From FEN-1297 sp963843605 (lineage in GTDB: Bacteria; Bacteroidota; Ignavibacteria; Ignavibacteriales; Ignavibacteriaceae): 64,000 nt of DNA. A model generated the notes under the pieces. It saw only the letters and a list, made by a program, of their open reading frames with translations. It did no database searches and had not been told where the DNA came from. Below are positions 43,429 to 51,481 of the stretch, piece by piece (the first letter of the stretch is position 1; the number at the start of each line of letters is the position of its first letter). The DNA lies in contig CAWJLA010000008.1 of NCBI GenBank assembly GCA_963843605.1, positions 703,138 through 767,137 on the forward strand, written 5' to 3'. The position numbers and the translations under genes were made by a program.

Positions 43429-44040
43429 TTATTTTGATCTCTTTTTAAGGTTTTTCACAACTTCTTCAAATTCTATTTCTTGTTCGGCAAGCATAACAAA
43501 TAAATGATACATAAGATCAGAGGTTTCATTTAAAATTTCGGCTTTATCCCTATTCTTTGCGGCAATAACCGTCTCAATAGCTTCTTCTCCCACTTTCTGA
43601 ATTATACGGTTGGTTCCTGATTTAAAAAGTTTTGTTGTATATGAATTTTCAGGCAGACTTCTTTTACGCGACTTGATAAGTTCAAAAAGATCATTTAAAA
43701 ATGTAATTGAGCCTGTTTGCGGAATCCCGAAACATGAATAATTTCCGGTATGACAAGTATTTCCTTCCGGAAAGGCGTAAACCAGCAAGGTATCGTTATC
43801 GCAATCAGGTTTAATTTCGACTAGGTTTAAATAATTTCCCGATGTTTCGCCTTTTGTCCATAGTTTATTCTTTGTACGGCTGAAAAATGTTACTTTGCGT
43901 GAATCGATCGTTTTTTCAAGAGCTTCTTTATTCATAAAACCGACCATTAAAACCTGGCCGTTATTTTTATCTACTATAACAGCAGGCATTAGTCCGTTCA
44001 TTTTTTCGAAATCCAGTTTAATTATGTCGGCTTTTTCCAA
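43429..44040 (-). CDS. hisI: Bifunctional phosphoribosyl-AMP cyclohydrolase / phosphoribosyl-ATP pyrophosphatase
   Basis: The 203-residue HisIE fusion performs histidine steps 2 and 3. The N-terminal HisI part has VGFMNKEALEKTIDSRKVTF, FSRTKNKLWTKGETSGNYLN and PDCDNDTLLVYAFPEGNTCH with the zinc-binding cysteines. The C-terminal HisE part (from about 112) has RKRSLPENSYTTKLFKSGTN, KVGEEAIETVIAAKNRDKAE and SDLMYHLFVMLAEQEIEFEE with the metal-binding E-x-x-E/H helices. The length is standard for bacterial fusions. It is the last gene of the his operon, 47 bp after hisF, with an AATTTTTGTT-rich gap and no clear terminator beyond. Confidence 0.95.
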   Translation of the reverse strand: MEKADIIKLDFEKMNGLMPAVIVDKNNGQVLMVGFMNKEALEKTIDSRKVTFFSRTKNKLWTKGETSGNYLNLVEIKPDCDNDTLLVYAFPEGNTCHTGNYSCFGIPQTGSITFLNDLFELIKSRKRSLPENSYTTKLFKSGTNRIIQKVGEEAIETVIAAKNRDKAEILNETSDLMYHLFVMLAEQEIEFEEVVKNLKKRSK

Positions 44041-44087
44041 TTTTCAATCCTAATTTAATTTTTGTTTTTCATATTTCTTGATGTGTA

Positions 44088-44843
44088 TTAAATTCTTACC
44101 GCAATTCCGTTTTCCTTTAAATATTCCTTCAGTGTTTTAATCGGAAGAATATTAAAATGAAACAAGCTTGCAGCCAAACAAGCATCCGCGTTGGCATATT
44201 TAAAGGCATCCAGAAAATGTTCTTTAACTCCCGCCCCTCCGGATGCAATTACCGGAATTGAAACTTTACCCGATAATACTTTTAAGAACTCTACATCGTA
44301 TCCGCTTTTTGTGCCGTCTTTATCCATTGAAGTCAGCAGTATCTCACCGGCCCCGTTTTCCGCAGCGCGCAGGCACCAGTCCATGCCGGTCAATTCCGTC
44401 TCTTCCCTGCCGCCTTTAACATATACTTTATATTGACTGCCGTTATATTTAATATCTATAGCTGCAACTATTGCCTGACTTCCGAACTGCCTGGCGGCCT
44501 GAGTAATTAATTCCGGATTTTTAACAATGGAAGAATTCAGCGAAACTTTATCCGCGCCGGATTTAAGCAGTGCTTCTATATCCGACAGTTCGCCGATTCC
44601 GCCGCCCACCGTAAACGGTATTCGCACGGCTTTAGCAACATCACGTACCAGTGAAACCAGAGTTTTTCTTTTTTCGGCGGAAGCAGTGATGTCAAGAAAG
44701 ACCAATTCGTCCGCGCCTTCCTGCGAATACCTCTCCGCAAGTTCAACGGGTGAGCCGGCATCTATCAGATTAACGAAGTTTGTTCCTTTTACTACTCTGC
44801 CGTCTTTTACATCCAGACACGGAATAATTCTTTTACACAGCAA
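44088..44843 (-). CDS. hisF: Imidazole glycerol phosphate synthase, cyclase subunit
   Basis: The 251-residue TIM barrel takes ammonia from HisH and PRFAR to make imidazole glycerol phosphate and AICAR. Motifs are RIIPCLDVKDGRVVKGTNFV with the catalytic Asp, DELVFLDITASAEKR, PFTVGGGIGELSDIEALLKS, GADKVSLNSS, AIVAAIDIKYNG with the second catalytic Asp, EILLTSMDKDGTKSGYDVEF, PVIASGGAGVKEHF and ADACLAASLFHF. The length is typical and all catalytic residues are seen. It overlaps hisA by 11 bp. With hisH in the same operon it forms the standard heterodimer. Confidence 0.97.
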   Translation of the reverse strand: MLCKRIIPCLDVKDGRVVKGTNFVNLIDAGSPVELAERYSQEGADELVFLDITASAEKRKTLVSLVRDVAKAVRIPFTVGGGIGELSDIEALLKSGADKVSLNSSIVKNPELITQAARQFGSQAIVAAIDIKYNGSQYKVYVKGGREETELTGMDWCLRAAENGAGEILLTSMDKDGTKSGYDVEFLKVLSGKVSIPVIASGGAGVKEHFLDAFKYANADACLAASLFHFNILPIKTLKEYLKENGIAVRI

Positions 44844-45552
44844 TTTCTGCCAGCTCCTTTAAATCTATTTTATCTTCATAAATAGCTTTGCCTACAATAA
44901 CGGCATAGGGATTCAACGCCGCCGCTTTCTTTGCATCTTTAATATCTTTTATTCCTCCCGATACTATAAGCTTAATCGACGGGTATCTTTTTAACAAAAT
45001 TTCATATAATTCAATATTAGTTCCGGTCAGCATTCCGTCTCTTGAAATATCGGTGCATAAAAATTTTGAAATACCGACGCTCTTACAATACTCGATATGG
45101 TCGTAAACCGATATCTTGGTTTCTTCGGTCCATCCGCTCACTTTAACATTTTCATCAAGTATGTCTACTGCAACAATTATTTTATCCGGTGAATTATCCT
45201 TTAGAATAAGCTCGAACTCATCTTTTCTCTTTACCGAAAGCGAGCCGATTATAACATTATTTATCCCGAGTGAAAATAATTCATTAACGGATTTAAAATC
45301 CCTCACGCCCCCGCCGAATTCTATACTTAAATTAGTTTGGGCTTTTATTAATTTAACCGATTCCAGAGAAGCGAACTTTCCGGTTTTTGAACCGATCAGG
45401 TCAACCAAATGAACATTGGTGAAACCTGCAGCCTCAAATAGTTTTGCCTGTTCGAGAGGAGTGTTTTTATAATAAGTAATATTATCGAAATCACCTTTCG
45501 TCAGTCTTACTACCGAATCCTGATACAAATCTATCGCTGGTATTATTATCAT
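44833..45552 (-). CDS. hisA: ProFAR isomerase
   Basis: HisA opens the ribose ring of ProFAR (an Amadori rearrangement). The 239-residue barrel reads IIIPAIDLYQDSVVRLTKGD with catalytic Asp, VHLVDLIGSKTGKFAS, SIEFGGGVRDFKSVNELF, NNVIIGSLSVKRKDEFEL, IIVAVDILDENVKVSGWTEE, KFLCTDISRDGMLTGTNIEL with the second Asp, and LIVSGGIKDIKDAKKAAALN. The length is typical. Its ATG overlaps the hisH stop (ATGA) and its end overlaps hisF by 11 bp, so translation is coupled through hisH-A-F. Confidence 0.97.
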   Translation of the reverse strand: MIIIPAIDLYQDSVVRLTKGDFDNITYYKNTPLEQAKLFEAAGFTNVHLVDLIGSKTGKFASLESVKLIKAQTNLSIEFGGGVRDFKSVNELFSLGINNVIIGSLSVKRKDEFELILKDNSPDKIIVAVDILDENVKVSGWTEETKISVYDHIEYCKSVGISKFLCTDISRDGMLTGTNIELYEILLKRYPSIKLIVSGGIKDIKDAKKAAALNPYAVIVGKAIYEDKIDLKELAEIAV

Positions 45553-46134
45553 AATTCAATAAAATTCTTTAATACTTTTAATCCGGCATCGCCCGATTTT
45601 TCCGGATGGAACTGTACACCGTAATAATTTCCTTTTTCGAGAGAAGCGGAAAAATCTATGCTATTGTTTGTAATGCTTGTAGATGCTTCACTTACCGGCA
45701 CGTAATACGAGTTTGCGAAATAGAATCTTTCACCGTCTTCGATATCTTTTAAATAGTCTGCTGCCCGAGATAATGTTTATATCGTTCCATCCCATATGCG
45801 GTACTTTAGTTTTTGAAGGATCGAATTTTAAAACTGTGCCGGGAAATATTCCAAGGCATGCCACATCTCCTTCGGTAGACTTTTCCATCATCAATTGCAT
45901 ACCAAGGCAAATTCCCAGAATGGGTTTTTTAATCATCCTTAATACCGAGAAAAGATTCAGCATATGAAGTTGTCTCATCGCAAAAGACGCTTCGCCTACG
46001 CCCGGAAATATTATTTTATCCGCTTTGCAAATTTCAAATTCATTACTTGAAATTTTATACTCTTGGTTCAGAGCAGTTAAAGCATTTGCAACCGAAGCGA
46101 CATTCCCTGCACCGTAATCGATTAATACAATCAT
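45549..46134 (-). CDS. hisH: Imidazole glycerol phosphate synthase glutaminase subunit, one frameshift
   Basis: HisH hydrolyses glutamine to feed ammonia to HisF. The intact first part gives IVLIDYGAGNVASVANALTA, ADKIIFPGVGEASFAMRQLH, KPILGICLGMQLMMEKSTEG with the nucleophile Cys and KVPHMGWNDINIISGSRLFK. Near 45752 an A4 run should be A3. After correction the frame continues DIEDGERFYFANSYYVPVSE, YYGVQFHPEKSGDAGLKVLK with the catalytic His-Pro-Glu, and ends FIEL before a TGA that overlaps the hisA ATG. The corrected length is 194 residues, typical. A homopolymer indel and the intact operon point to an assembly error. It overlaps hisB by 4 bp. Confidence 0.93.
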
Positions 46135-47024
46135 AATAATCCTTTTGTCGAAGGCAGCCTGCCTTCGCTCCTTTCGTCAAATCTACTGGCTTCATTAAAA
46201 GCTTTCGCAAACACTTTGAAAATGGCTTCTATTTTATGATGATCGTTTTTTGCTTTGGCTTTTATAAAAATATTAGCCCTTAAACCGCCCGCAAGACCTC
46301 TAAAAAACTCTTCCGTAAGTTCGGTAGGAAACTCTCCTACTTTTTCTCTCTCAAATTTACAATTAAAATTCAAATAAGTTCTGCCGCCGAGATCAATCGT
46401 ACAGACGGCCGCTGCATCATCCATTGGTATAAAATAACCGTATCTTTTTATACCGCTCTTGTCTCCCAATGCTTCGCTTAAAGCATTGCCTAAAGTAATT
46501 CCCACATCTTCAACAGTATGGTGTTCATCGATGTGAAGATCGCCGTTTACCTTAATTTTCAGATTTATATTGGCATGCCTGGCAATTTGTTCCAGCATAT
46601 GATCGAAAAAACCTATACCGGTGTTAATGGAAGATTCTCCGCGGCCGTCCAGCGATAATTCTATCTTTACATCCGTTTCCTTAGTCCTTCTGTGCTGCAC
46701 CGATGTCCGGAGTTTTGTAAATATTTGATTAACGGCTTTTTCAAAACTATCAATTCCGGAATTCTTTTTTACTATAACCGATCCTTTGGATTTTCTAAGA
46801 CTAACGCTGAATATTCTGCCGCCGGAGGTTTTATCGATTTCTTTAAATACAATACCTTCCGATTCAAATATTTTACCTAAAACAGAATCAGCAAGCACGG
46901 AAGCATCATCGGTTTCGAATTCAAATCCTTTTTCTGAAAGCCTTCTCAAACCGCTTACCAGTCCGCGGCTCAATCCGGAATCAAGAGCGAAGAAACCGGA
47001 ATCTACTTGTAATTTATTATTCAT
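46131..47024 (-). CDS. hisB: Imidazoleglycerol-phosphate dehydratase with a degenerate N-terminal extension
   Basis: The IGPD domain begins near residue 107 and is complete: HRRTKETDVKIELSLDGRGE, TGIGFFDHMLEQIARHANI, GDLHIDEHHTVEDVGITLGN, ALGDKSGIKRYGYFIPMDDA, EEFFRGLAGGLRANIFI and AKAKNDHHKIEAIFKVFAKA, with the metal-binding histidine pairs. The first about 105 residues are extra. Part of this (LRRLSEKGFEFETDD ... LGKIFESEGIVFKEI) resembles the middle of the HAD histidinol-phosphatase half of bifunctional HisB, but the catalytic DxDGT is absent. It may be a shrunken, inactive remnant. It follows hisC by 21 bp and overlaps hisH by 4 bp. No separate histidinol-phosphatase is visible in the operon. 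Confidence 0.92.
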   Translation of the reverse strand: MNNKLQVDSGFFALDSGLSRGLVSGLRRLSEKGFEFETDDASVLADSVLGKIFESEGIVFKEIDKTSGGRIFSVSLRKSKGSVIVKKNSGIDSFEKAVNQIFTKLRTSVQHRRTKETDVKIELSLDGRGESSINTGIGFFDHMLEQIARHANINLKIKVNGDLHIDEHHTVEDVGITLGNALSEALGDKSGIKRYGYFIPMDDAAAVCTIDLGGRTYLNFNCKFEREKVGEFPTELTEEFFRGLAGGLRANIFIKAKAKNDHHKIEAIFKVFAKAFNEASRFDERSEGRLPSTKGLL

Positions 47025-47045
47025 AAATAATATTTTAAATTTTTA

Positions 47046-48101
47046 TTAAACTATTTTTTTTATTGTTTCCCAGAGAATATCGTTCTCTTCCTCGCTGCCT
47101 ACTGATATTCTCAGGCAATTCTGCAGTTTGGGCTGTGAACCCCTGTCTCGCACAATTATGCCTTTATCCGCGAGATTCTTCTGAATGTTCCGGGCATTAC
47201 TAAATTTCACTAGCAGGTAATTGGCGTCCGAATCATAAACTTTTTCTACTGCCGGCAGTGTTTCAAGCTGATTTTTTAATCTTTCCCTCTCCTTAATAAT
47301 ACCGATAACATACTTATCTTTTTTCGCACTGTTCAGTATTGCATTTTTTACGGCATAACGCGTAAGTGAGTTTATGTTGTACGGTGCTTTAACTTTAAAA
47401 AGAATATCGATAATATCGGGATTTGCAATACAATATCCCAGGCGTATACCAGCCAAGCCCCATGCTTTCGAGAATGTTCTCAGAATAACAAGGTTTTCGT
47501 AATTATTTATTTCATCGGCGACAGTGCCTTCATAAGAAAAATCAATATATGCTTCGTCCACAACGATTATTGAACCGGATCTTTTGCAAAGGTTGAGAAT
47601 ATCATTTTTTTTCAGAAGCCCTCCGGTCGGATTATTCGGAGAACAGAGAAAAATTATTTTGGTCAGTTCGCTGCGGCCTTTTTCAATAGCGGCCGGATCT
47701 ATTTGAAAGTCATCTTTTAAAAGAACTTCAACTGTTTCTACCTCATTTATATCGCATGCGACTTTATACATGCCGTATGTAGGCCCGGGAATTATTACAT
47801 TGTCTTTCTTCGGTTCGCAAAACATTCTTATTAACAGATCAATTACCTCGTCGGAACCAACGCCGAAGAATAAATTTTCTTCCGGGATATTGTAATATTC
47901 GCCGACAATTTTTCTAATATCTTTTTGATGAGGATCGGGATAACGGTTAAGCCGCAGTTCGCTTATTTCTTCAAACGTAGAACCCCAGCTGTTTTCGTTA
48001 GCATCGAGAAGAATGCCTTCGCTGCTGTCGTAAATATCTCTAGCAGAAGTGTAAGGTTTTAAAGATAAAATATTTTTCCTTATAAGTTCTTTGATATTCA
48101 T
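47046..48101 (-). CDS. hisC: Histidinol-phosphate aminotransferase
   Basis: The 351-residue PLP enzyme transaminates imidazole acetol phosphate with glutamate. Fold type I features are ILLDANENSWGSTFEE near the start, LNRYPDPHQKDIRKIVGEYY, LFFGVGSDEVIDLLIRMFCE, IIFLCSPNNPTGGLLKK, IIVVDEAYIDFSYEG and VILRTFSKAWGLAGIRLGYC with the PLP lysine. The C-terminus contains YLLVKFSNARNIQKNLADKG, IIVRDRGSQPKLQNCLRISV and GSEEENDILW. The length is typical. Its start overlaps hisD by 4 bp. Confidence 0.96.
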   Translation of the reverse strand: MNIKELIRKNILSLKPYTSARDIYDSSEGILLDANENSWGSTFEEISELRLNRYPDPHQKDIRKIVGEYYNIPEENLFFGVGSDEVIDLLIRMFCEPKKDNVIIPGPTYGMYKVACDINEVETVEVLLKDDFQIDPAAIEKGRSELTKIIFLCSPNNPTGGLLKKNDILNLCKRSGSIIVVDEAYIDFSYEGTVADEINNYENLVILRTFSKAWGLAGIRLGYCIANPDIIDILFKVKAPYNINSLTRYAVKNAILNSAKKDKYVIGIIKERERLKNQLETLPAVEKVYDSDANYLLVKFSNARNIQKNLADKGIIVRDRGSQPKLQNCLRISVGSEEENDILWETIKKIV

Positions 48102-49381
48102 TTTAACCTTATTGATATGGCATTTTTGTGTGCAATAAGCCCTTCGGTCTCGGCCAATGTCCGGACGGCTTCCGAGATATTTACCAATCCCTGTCTTGTA
48201 AGATGCTGAAACGTAACGGACTTCATGAATGATTCTACGGTAACACCGCCGAAAGTTTTTGCATATCCGTACGTAGGCAGCGAATGGTTTGTCCCTGAGG
48301 CATAATCGCCGGCGCTTTCGGGCGAATATTGTCCGAGAAAAACCGATCCGGCATTTACAATGCTCTGTTTTAGAGTCTCCGGATTTTTAACATTGATTAT
48401 TAAATGTTCCGGCGCGTATTTATTGCTAAAATCAACTGCTTGTTCAACTGTTTCTACTATTAATATAAATGAATTATCAATTGATTTTGCCGCGAATTCT
48501 TTCCTCGGCAAAAATTCCAATTGACGCGCTACTTCAGCGGATATATCATCTGCGTTTGCTTCGCCGGTACTTACCAGAACCGCCTGGGAATCGACGCCGT
48601 GTTCGGCCTGCGATAAAAGATCGGAGGCGACAAAAGAAGGATCGGCATTTTCATCCGCTATTACGAGAACCTCGCTAGGCCCGGCCGGCATATCGATTGA
48701 GCAGCCGTCAACATCGATGCTAACCGAAATCTTTGCCGCAGTAACATATTGATTCCCTGGACCGAAGATTTTATTTACCTTCGGAACGGACGAAGAACCG
48801 TATGCCATTAATCCGACGGCTTGAGCTCCGCCGATTTTATAAAACTCTTTTACGCCGCACAATTTTGCAGCGTATAAAAGAGGATAATTTATTCCTTCTT
48901 TACCTGAAGGCGAGCATACAACCACTCTACCGCACCCTGCAATTTTTGCCGGTATCCCAAGCATCAACATTGTCGAAGGGAGAACCGCACTTCCGCCGGG
49001 AACATAAAGTCCGACATTTTCTATCGGTCTGAATTCCCTCGAACATTTTACCCCTGCAACAGTTTCGACTTCATAAGTTGACGGTTTCTGTTTCAAATGA
49101 AAGGCTTCAATATTAGCTGCTGCAGTTTCAAGAGCGCGCTTAACTTTCGGATCAAGATTTTTTTCAGCCTCGGCAAACTCATTTTCATTTACCAGCAGAT
49201 CCTGGTCTTCAAACCCGTCGAATTTTTTTGCATATTTAAGCGCAGCTTGCAGTCCGCCCGACTTTATATCCGCCAGCAGAGGGTTTACCACTTCAAATAC
49301 CTTCGCAGTATCAATCGCGGGTCTTTTCGTAAGATAATTTAATTCCTCTTCGCTAAGATTTTTATATAAATACTTTTTCAT
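48098..49381 (-). CDS. hisD: Histidinol dehydrogenase
   Basis: The 427-residue zinc enzyme oxidises histidinol to histidine in two NAD-dependent steps. Motifs seen are VGLYVPGGSAVLPSTMLMLG, IPAKIAGCGRVVVCSPSGKE, YKIGGAQAVGLMAYGSSSVP, KIFGPGNQYVTAAKISV, SIDMPAGPSEVLVIADENAD, ASDLLSQAEHGVDSQAVLVS with zinc-ligand residues, NKYAPEHLIINVKNPETL and GDYASGTNHSLPTYGYAKTF. The length is normal. It overlaps hisG and hisC by 4 bp at each end, a tightly coupled order G-D-C. Confidence 0.97.
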   Translation of the reverse strand: MKKYLYKNLSEEELNYLTKRPAIDTAKVFEVVNPLLADIKSGGLQAALKYAKKFDGFEDQDLLVNENEFAEAEKNLDPKVKRALETAAANIEAFHLKQKPSTYEVETVAGVKCSREFRPIENVGLYVPGGSAVLPSTMLMLGIPAKIAGCGRVVVCSPSGKEGINYPLLYAAKLCGVKEFYKIGGAQAVGLMAYGSSSVPKVNKIFGPGNQYVTAAKISVSIDVDGCSIDMPAGPSEVLVIADENADPSFVASDLLSQAEHGVDSQAVLVSTGEANADDISAEVARQLEFLPRKEFAAKSIDNSFILIVETVEQAVDFSNKYAPEHLIINVKNPETLKQSIVNAGSVFLGQYSPESAGDYASGTNHSLPTYGYAKTFGGVTVESFMKSVTFQHLTRQGLVNISEAVRTLAETEGLIAHKNAISIRLK

Positions 49382-50244
49382 TGAATCAGATTCTCAATTG
49401 GTAATAATAAAATTCCCGATGCGCCGGCCGCTTTTAAGTCTTCGATAATGTTCCAGAATTTGTTTGAAGGAATAACCGCATGAACGGCGAGCATATTATC
49501 ATCGGCTAGATGAAGAACCGTAGGACTTTTAAGCGACGGCAGTATATTTATAATTTTTTCCAAAGAATCCTTCGGAACGTTCATCATTAAATATTTTGAC
49601 GATCTTGCCGTTAGAACCGATCTTATTCTTCTTAAAAGATCATTAAGCATCTCGTTTTTATTTTCGTCGATGTGTGAAGAAGAAGCGGAAATTAGTACGG
49701 CTTCGGAATCGAACACTTTGAAAGATTTTTTAAGCTTATTCATCATTAAAGTATTGCCGGTAGAAACAATATCGCAGATAAGATCGGCAACACCGAGTGA
49801 GGGTGCAATTTCCACAGAACCGCTTAATTCAATAATCTTGGCCTTTAAATTATTTTTTGAAAGGAAGTCATTAACAATTCTCGGATATGTGGTTGCAATT
49901 ATACGTCCGTTTACATCCTCTAATTTTTTCAGTTCTTTATTTTCCGGATAAGCAAACATTAAAGTACATCTTCCGAATCCCAGCTTTTGCAAAATTTCGG
50001 TTTGGGTGAGTTTCTCTGCAAGTACGTTTTCACCGACAATACCGATATCCGCTACGCCGTCCTGCACATATTCCGGAATATCGTCGTCTCTTAAGAACAG
50101 AATATCAAGCGGCAAATTCCTTACCGATACGACGAGTCTCTCAGAATAATTTTCAATATCCAAACCGCATAGCTTTAAAAGTTCCAGCGATTTTTCGGTT
50201 AATCTTCCTTTTTTCTGTATAGCTAATTTTAAATTTCCGTTCAT
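49378..50244 (-). CDS. hisG: ATP phosphoribosyltransferase, long form
   Basis: HisG joins ATP and PRPP, the committed and usually feedback-controlled step. The 288-residue protein is the long form, which does not need HisZ. The catalytic bilobed part has LKLAIQKKGRLTEKSLELLK, VADIGIVGENVLAEKL, GRCTLMFAYPENKEL, GRIIATTYPRIVNDFLSKNN, SGSVEIAPSLGVADLICDIV and STGNTLMMNKLK with the PRPP loop. A C-terminal ACT-like regulatory domain (about 215-288; LPSLKSPTVLHLADDNMLAV) should bind histidine. It is first in the his operon, starting 19 bp after the attenuator T-run. No ribosome site stands out beyond AAAGGATAACGG. Confidence 0.96.
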   Translation of the reverse strand: MNGNLKLAIQKKGRLTEKSLELLKLCGLDIENYSERLVVSVRNLPLDILFLRDDDIPEYVQDGVADIGIVGENVLAEKLTQTEILQKLGFGRCTLMFAYPENKELKKLEDVNGRIIATTYPRIVNDFLSKNNLKAKIIELSGSVEIAPSLGVADLICDIVSTGNTLMMNKLKKSFKVFDSEAVLISASSSHIDENKNEMLNDLLRRIRSVLTARSSKYLMMNVPKDSLEKIINILPSLKSPTVLHLADDNMLAVHAVIPSNKFWNIIEDLKAAGASGILLLPIENLIQ

Positions 50245-50263
50245 TTCCGTTATCCTTTAAAAG

Positions 50264-50289
50264 CAAAAACCCCGACTCAGGCCGGGTAA
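50264..50289 (-). terminator. his operon attenuator (rho-independent terminator)
   Basis: On the minus strand CCCGGC (50286-50281), loop CTGA, GTCGGG (50276-50271) with one G-T pair, then a G and a run of five T's. It lies between the leader peptide and hisG. The upstream GCCGG (50327-50323) can pair with the CCGGC of the terminator's 5' arm to make an antiterminator. Confidence 0.8.
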
Positions 50290-50312
50290 ATTTCAATTTC
50301 AATTAATGAATT

Positions 50313-50378
50313 TCAATACAATCCGGCGTCAGATACTAACGGGTGATGATGATGGATTGTATGGATATTACATTTCAT
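50313..50378 (-). CDS. hisL: his leader peptide with a run of histidine codons
   Basis: The 21-residue open frame begins MKCNIHTIHHHHP and ends DAGLY before a TGA. Five of its first twelve residues are His, four of them consecutive, encoded CAT CAT CAT CAC. AAGGA precedes the ATG by about five bases. It lies just downstream of a consensus promoter and upstream of a terminator and hisG, as required for ribosome-mediated attenuation. A perfect 9-bp pairing, ATACAATCC with GGATTGTAT, encloses the His codons and would serve as the pause hairpin. Confidence 0.85.
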   Translation of the reverse strand: MKCNIHTIHHHHPLVSDAGLY

Positions 50379-50401
50379 TTCTGTTCCTTAATCGGTTACT
50401 G

Positions 50402-50432
50402 CAAAGTTAAATAAAAAATGTTTTATTTCAAA
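50402..50432 (-). promoter_or_regulatory. his operon promoter (Bacteroidota type)
   Basis: On the minus strand TTTG (50432-50429), 19 nt, TAACTTTG (50409-50402), an exact match to the TTTG-N19-TAnnTTTG consensus. The leader-peptide ATG is 23 nt past the -7 element. Confidence 0.75.
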
Positions 50433-50472
50433 CAAAGAATATTAAATTATTGTTATCAAACAAGATAGCATG

Positions 50473-51222
50473 TCAGAATACCTCTAATAACTTCAGGGAC
50501 ATAATAAAAATTGCGACAATTAAAATTACTCTTATCAGCTTATCTCCTTTTTTCACCGATGCTTTTGCCGCCCACCAGCCGCCGAGGGCATTGCCTCCTG
50601 CCAGACTCAATCCGAATGTCCAGTTTATATTTTTTGTAATAATAAAAATAACCAAAGCCGGCACGGTATAAACAAGAACTATGAATACTTTATGCATATT
50701 TACATGAACAAGGTCGAACTTCAACAGGTAATTAATGGCTGCCATCAAAATAAAACCTACTCCAACCTGAATGAATCCGCCGTAAAATCCGATAAATATC
50801 ATTGACAGCACAACAGACCAGGTAAATTTTTTATTATCGGTATTATCGAGCGCTGTTTTTGATTTTGGCAGCAGCATTGAAATTATAATGCCTATCATTA
50901 CAATTCCCAGAATTTTCTGGAAAAGTGCGTCGCTTATTTTAACCGCCAAAAGAGCGCCTATTATCGAGCCGGGCAGCGTAAGAAGCGATAATTTCATGCT
51001 TAAACCGAACTGCTGGTAATTTTCTTTCTTAAAAGAGTAGACGGCAGAAATATTCTGAATGATGATAGCAACCCTGTTTGTACCGTTAGCCATTGCGGCA
51101 TCGAGACCCAGAAATATTAATACGGGCACACTAAGAGTGGATCCTCCTCCGGCGGTTACATTTATAAAACCGGCAATAGCGCCTACCGCAAACAATATTA
51201 TCAGCGCATAAATCTCGTTCAA
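50473..51222 (-). CDS. TauE/SafE-family membrane permease
   Basis: The 249-residue protein has about eight membrane helices in two repeats with the family pattern: AVGAIAGFINVTAGGGSTLS and VPVLIFLGLDAAMANGTNRV, then FIGFYGGFIQVGVGFILMAA. TauE/SafE proteins export or import small sulfur or organic anions such as sulfite or sulfoacetate; the substrate cannot be set. A TTG at 51220-51222 with GGAA upstream gives a start matching family length. The upstream in-frame ATG at 51339 would add 39 unusual residues rich in Cys and Phe, so I do not prefer it. It stands upstream of the his promoter in the same direction, probably as its own unit. Confidence 0.85.
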   Translation of the reverse strand: MNEIYALIILFAVGAIAGFINVTAGGGSTLSVPVLIFLGLDAAMANGTNRVAIIIQNISAVYSFKKENYQQFGLSMKLSLLTLPGSIIGALLAVKISDALFQKILGIVMIGIIISMLLPKSKTALDNTDNKKFTWSVVLSMIFIGFYGGFIQVGVGFILMAAINYLLKFDLVHVNMHKVFIVLVYTVPALVIFIITKNINWTFGLSLAGGNALGGWWAAKASVKKGDKLIRVILIVAIFIMSLKLLEVF

Positions 51223-51481
51223 TTTATTTCCGGAAATTTGAAAATAAGACTTTTTGTAAATATCCGTAAAAAGTAAGAAAATACATAGACATTGCTTTGA
51301 AGATTTAAAAATATCTTTGTATTTTGAGGCAAGTATCAATCACATTTTAATTAGGGTAAGGGGAATCTCTCTGCATTTTACATAACACTTACATTTTCCT
51401 GTAGTGATATAAATACTTTACTGCACTTGACCGGATATTCTTAGGTTAAATAAAAATATTTAAACGATTCGGATTGAATTT

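Noticed and set aside
43226..43507. Plus-strand frame with AGGKNTGRIYPGGKN
   Set aside because: Created by a direct repeat in an intergenic region and runs into hisIE on the other strand.
51223..51339. Upstream ATG extension of the TauE/SafE gene
   Set aside because: The extra 39 residues are unlike the family and the TTG at 51222 has a GGAA at suitable distance.
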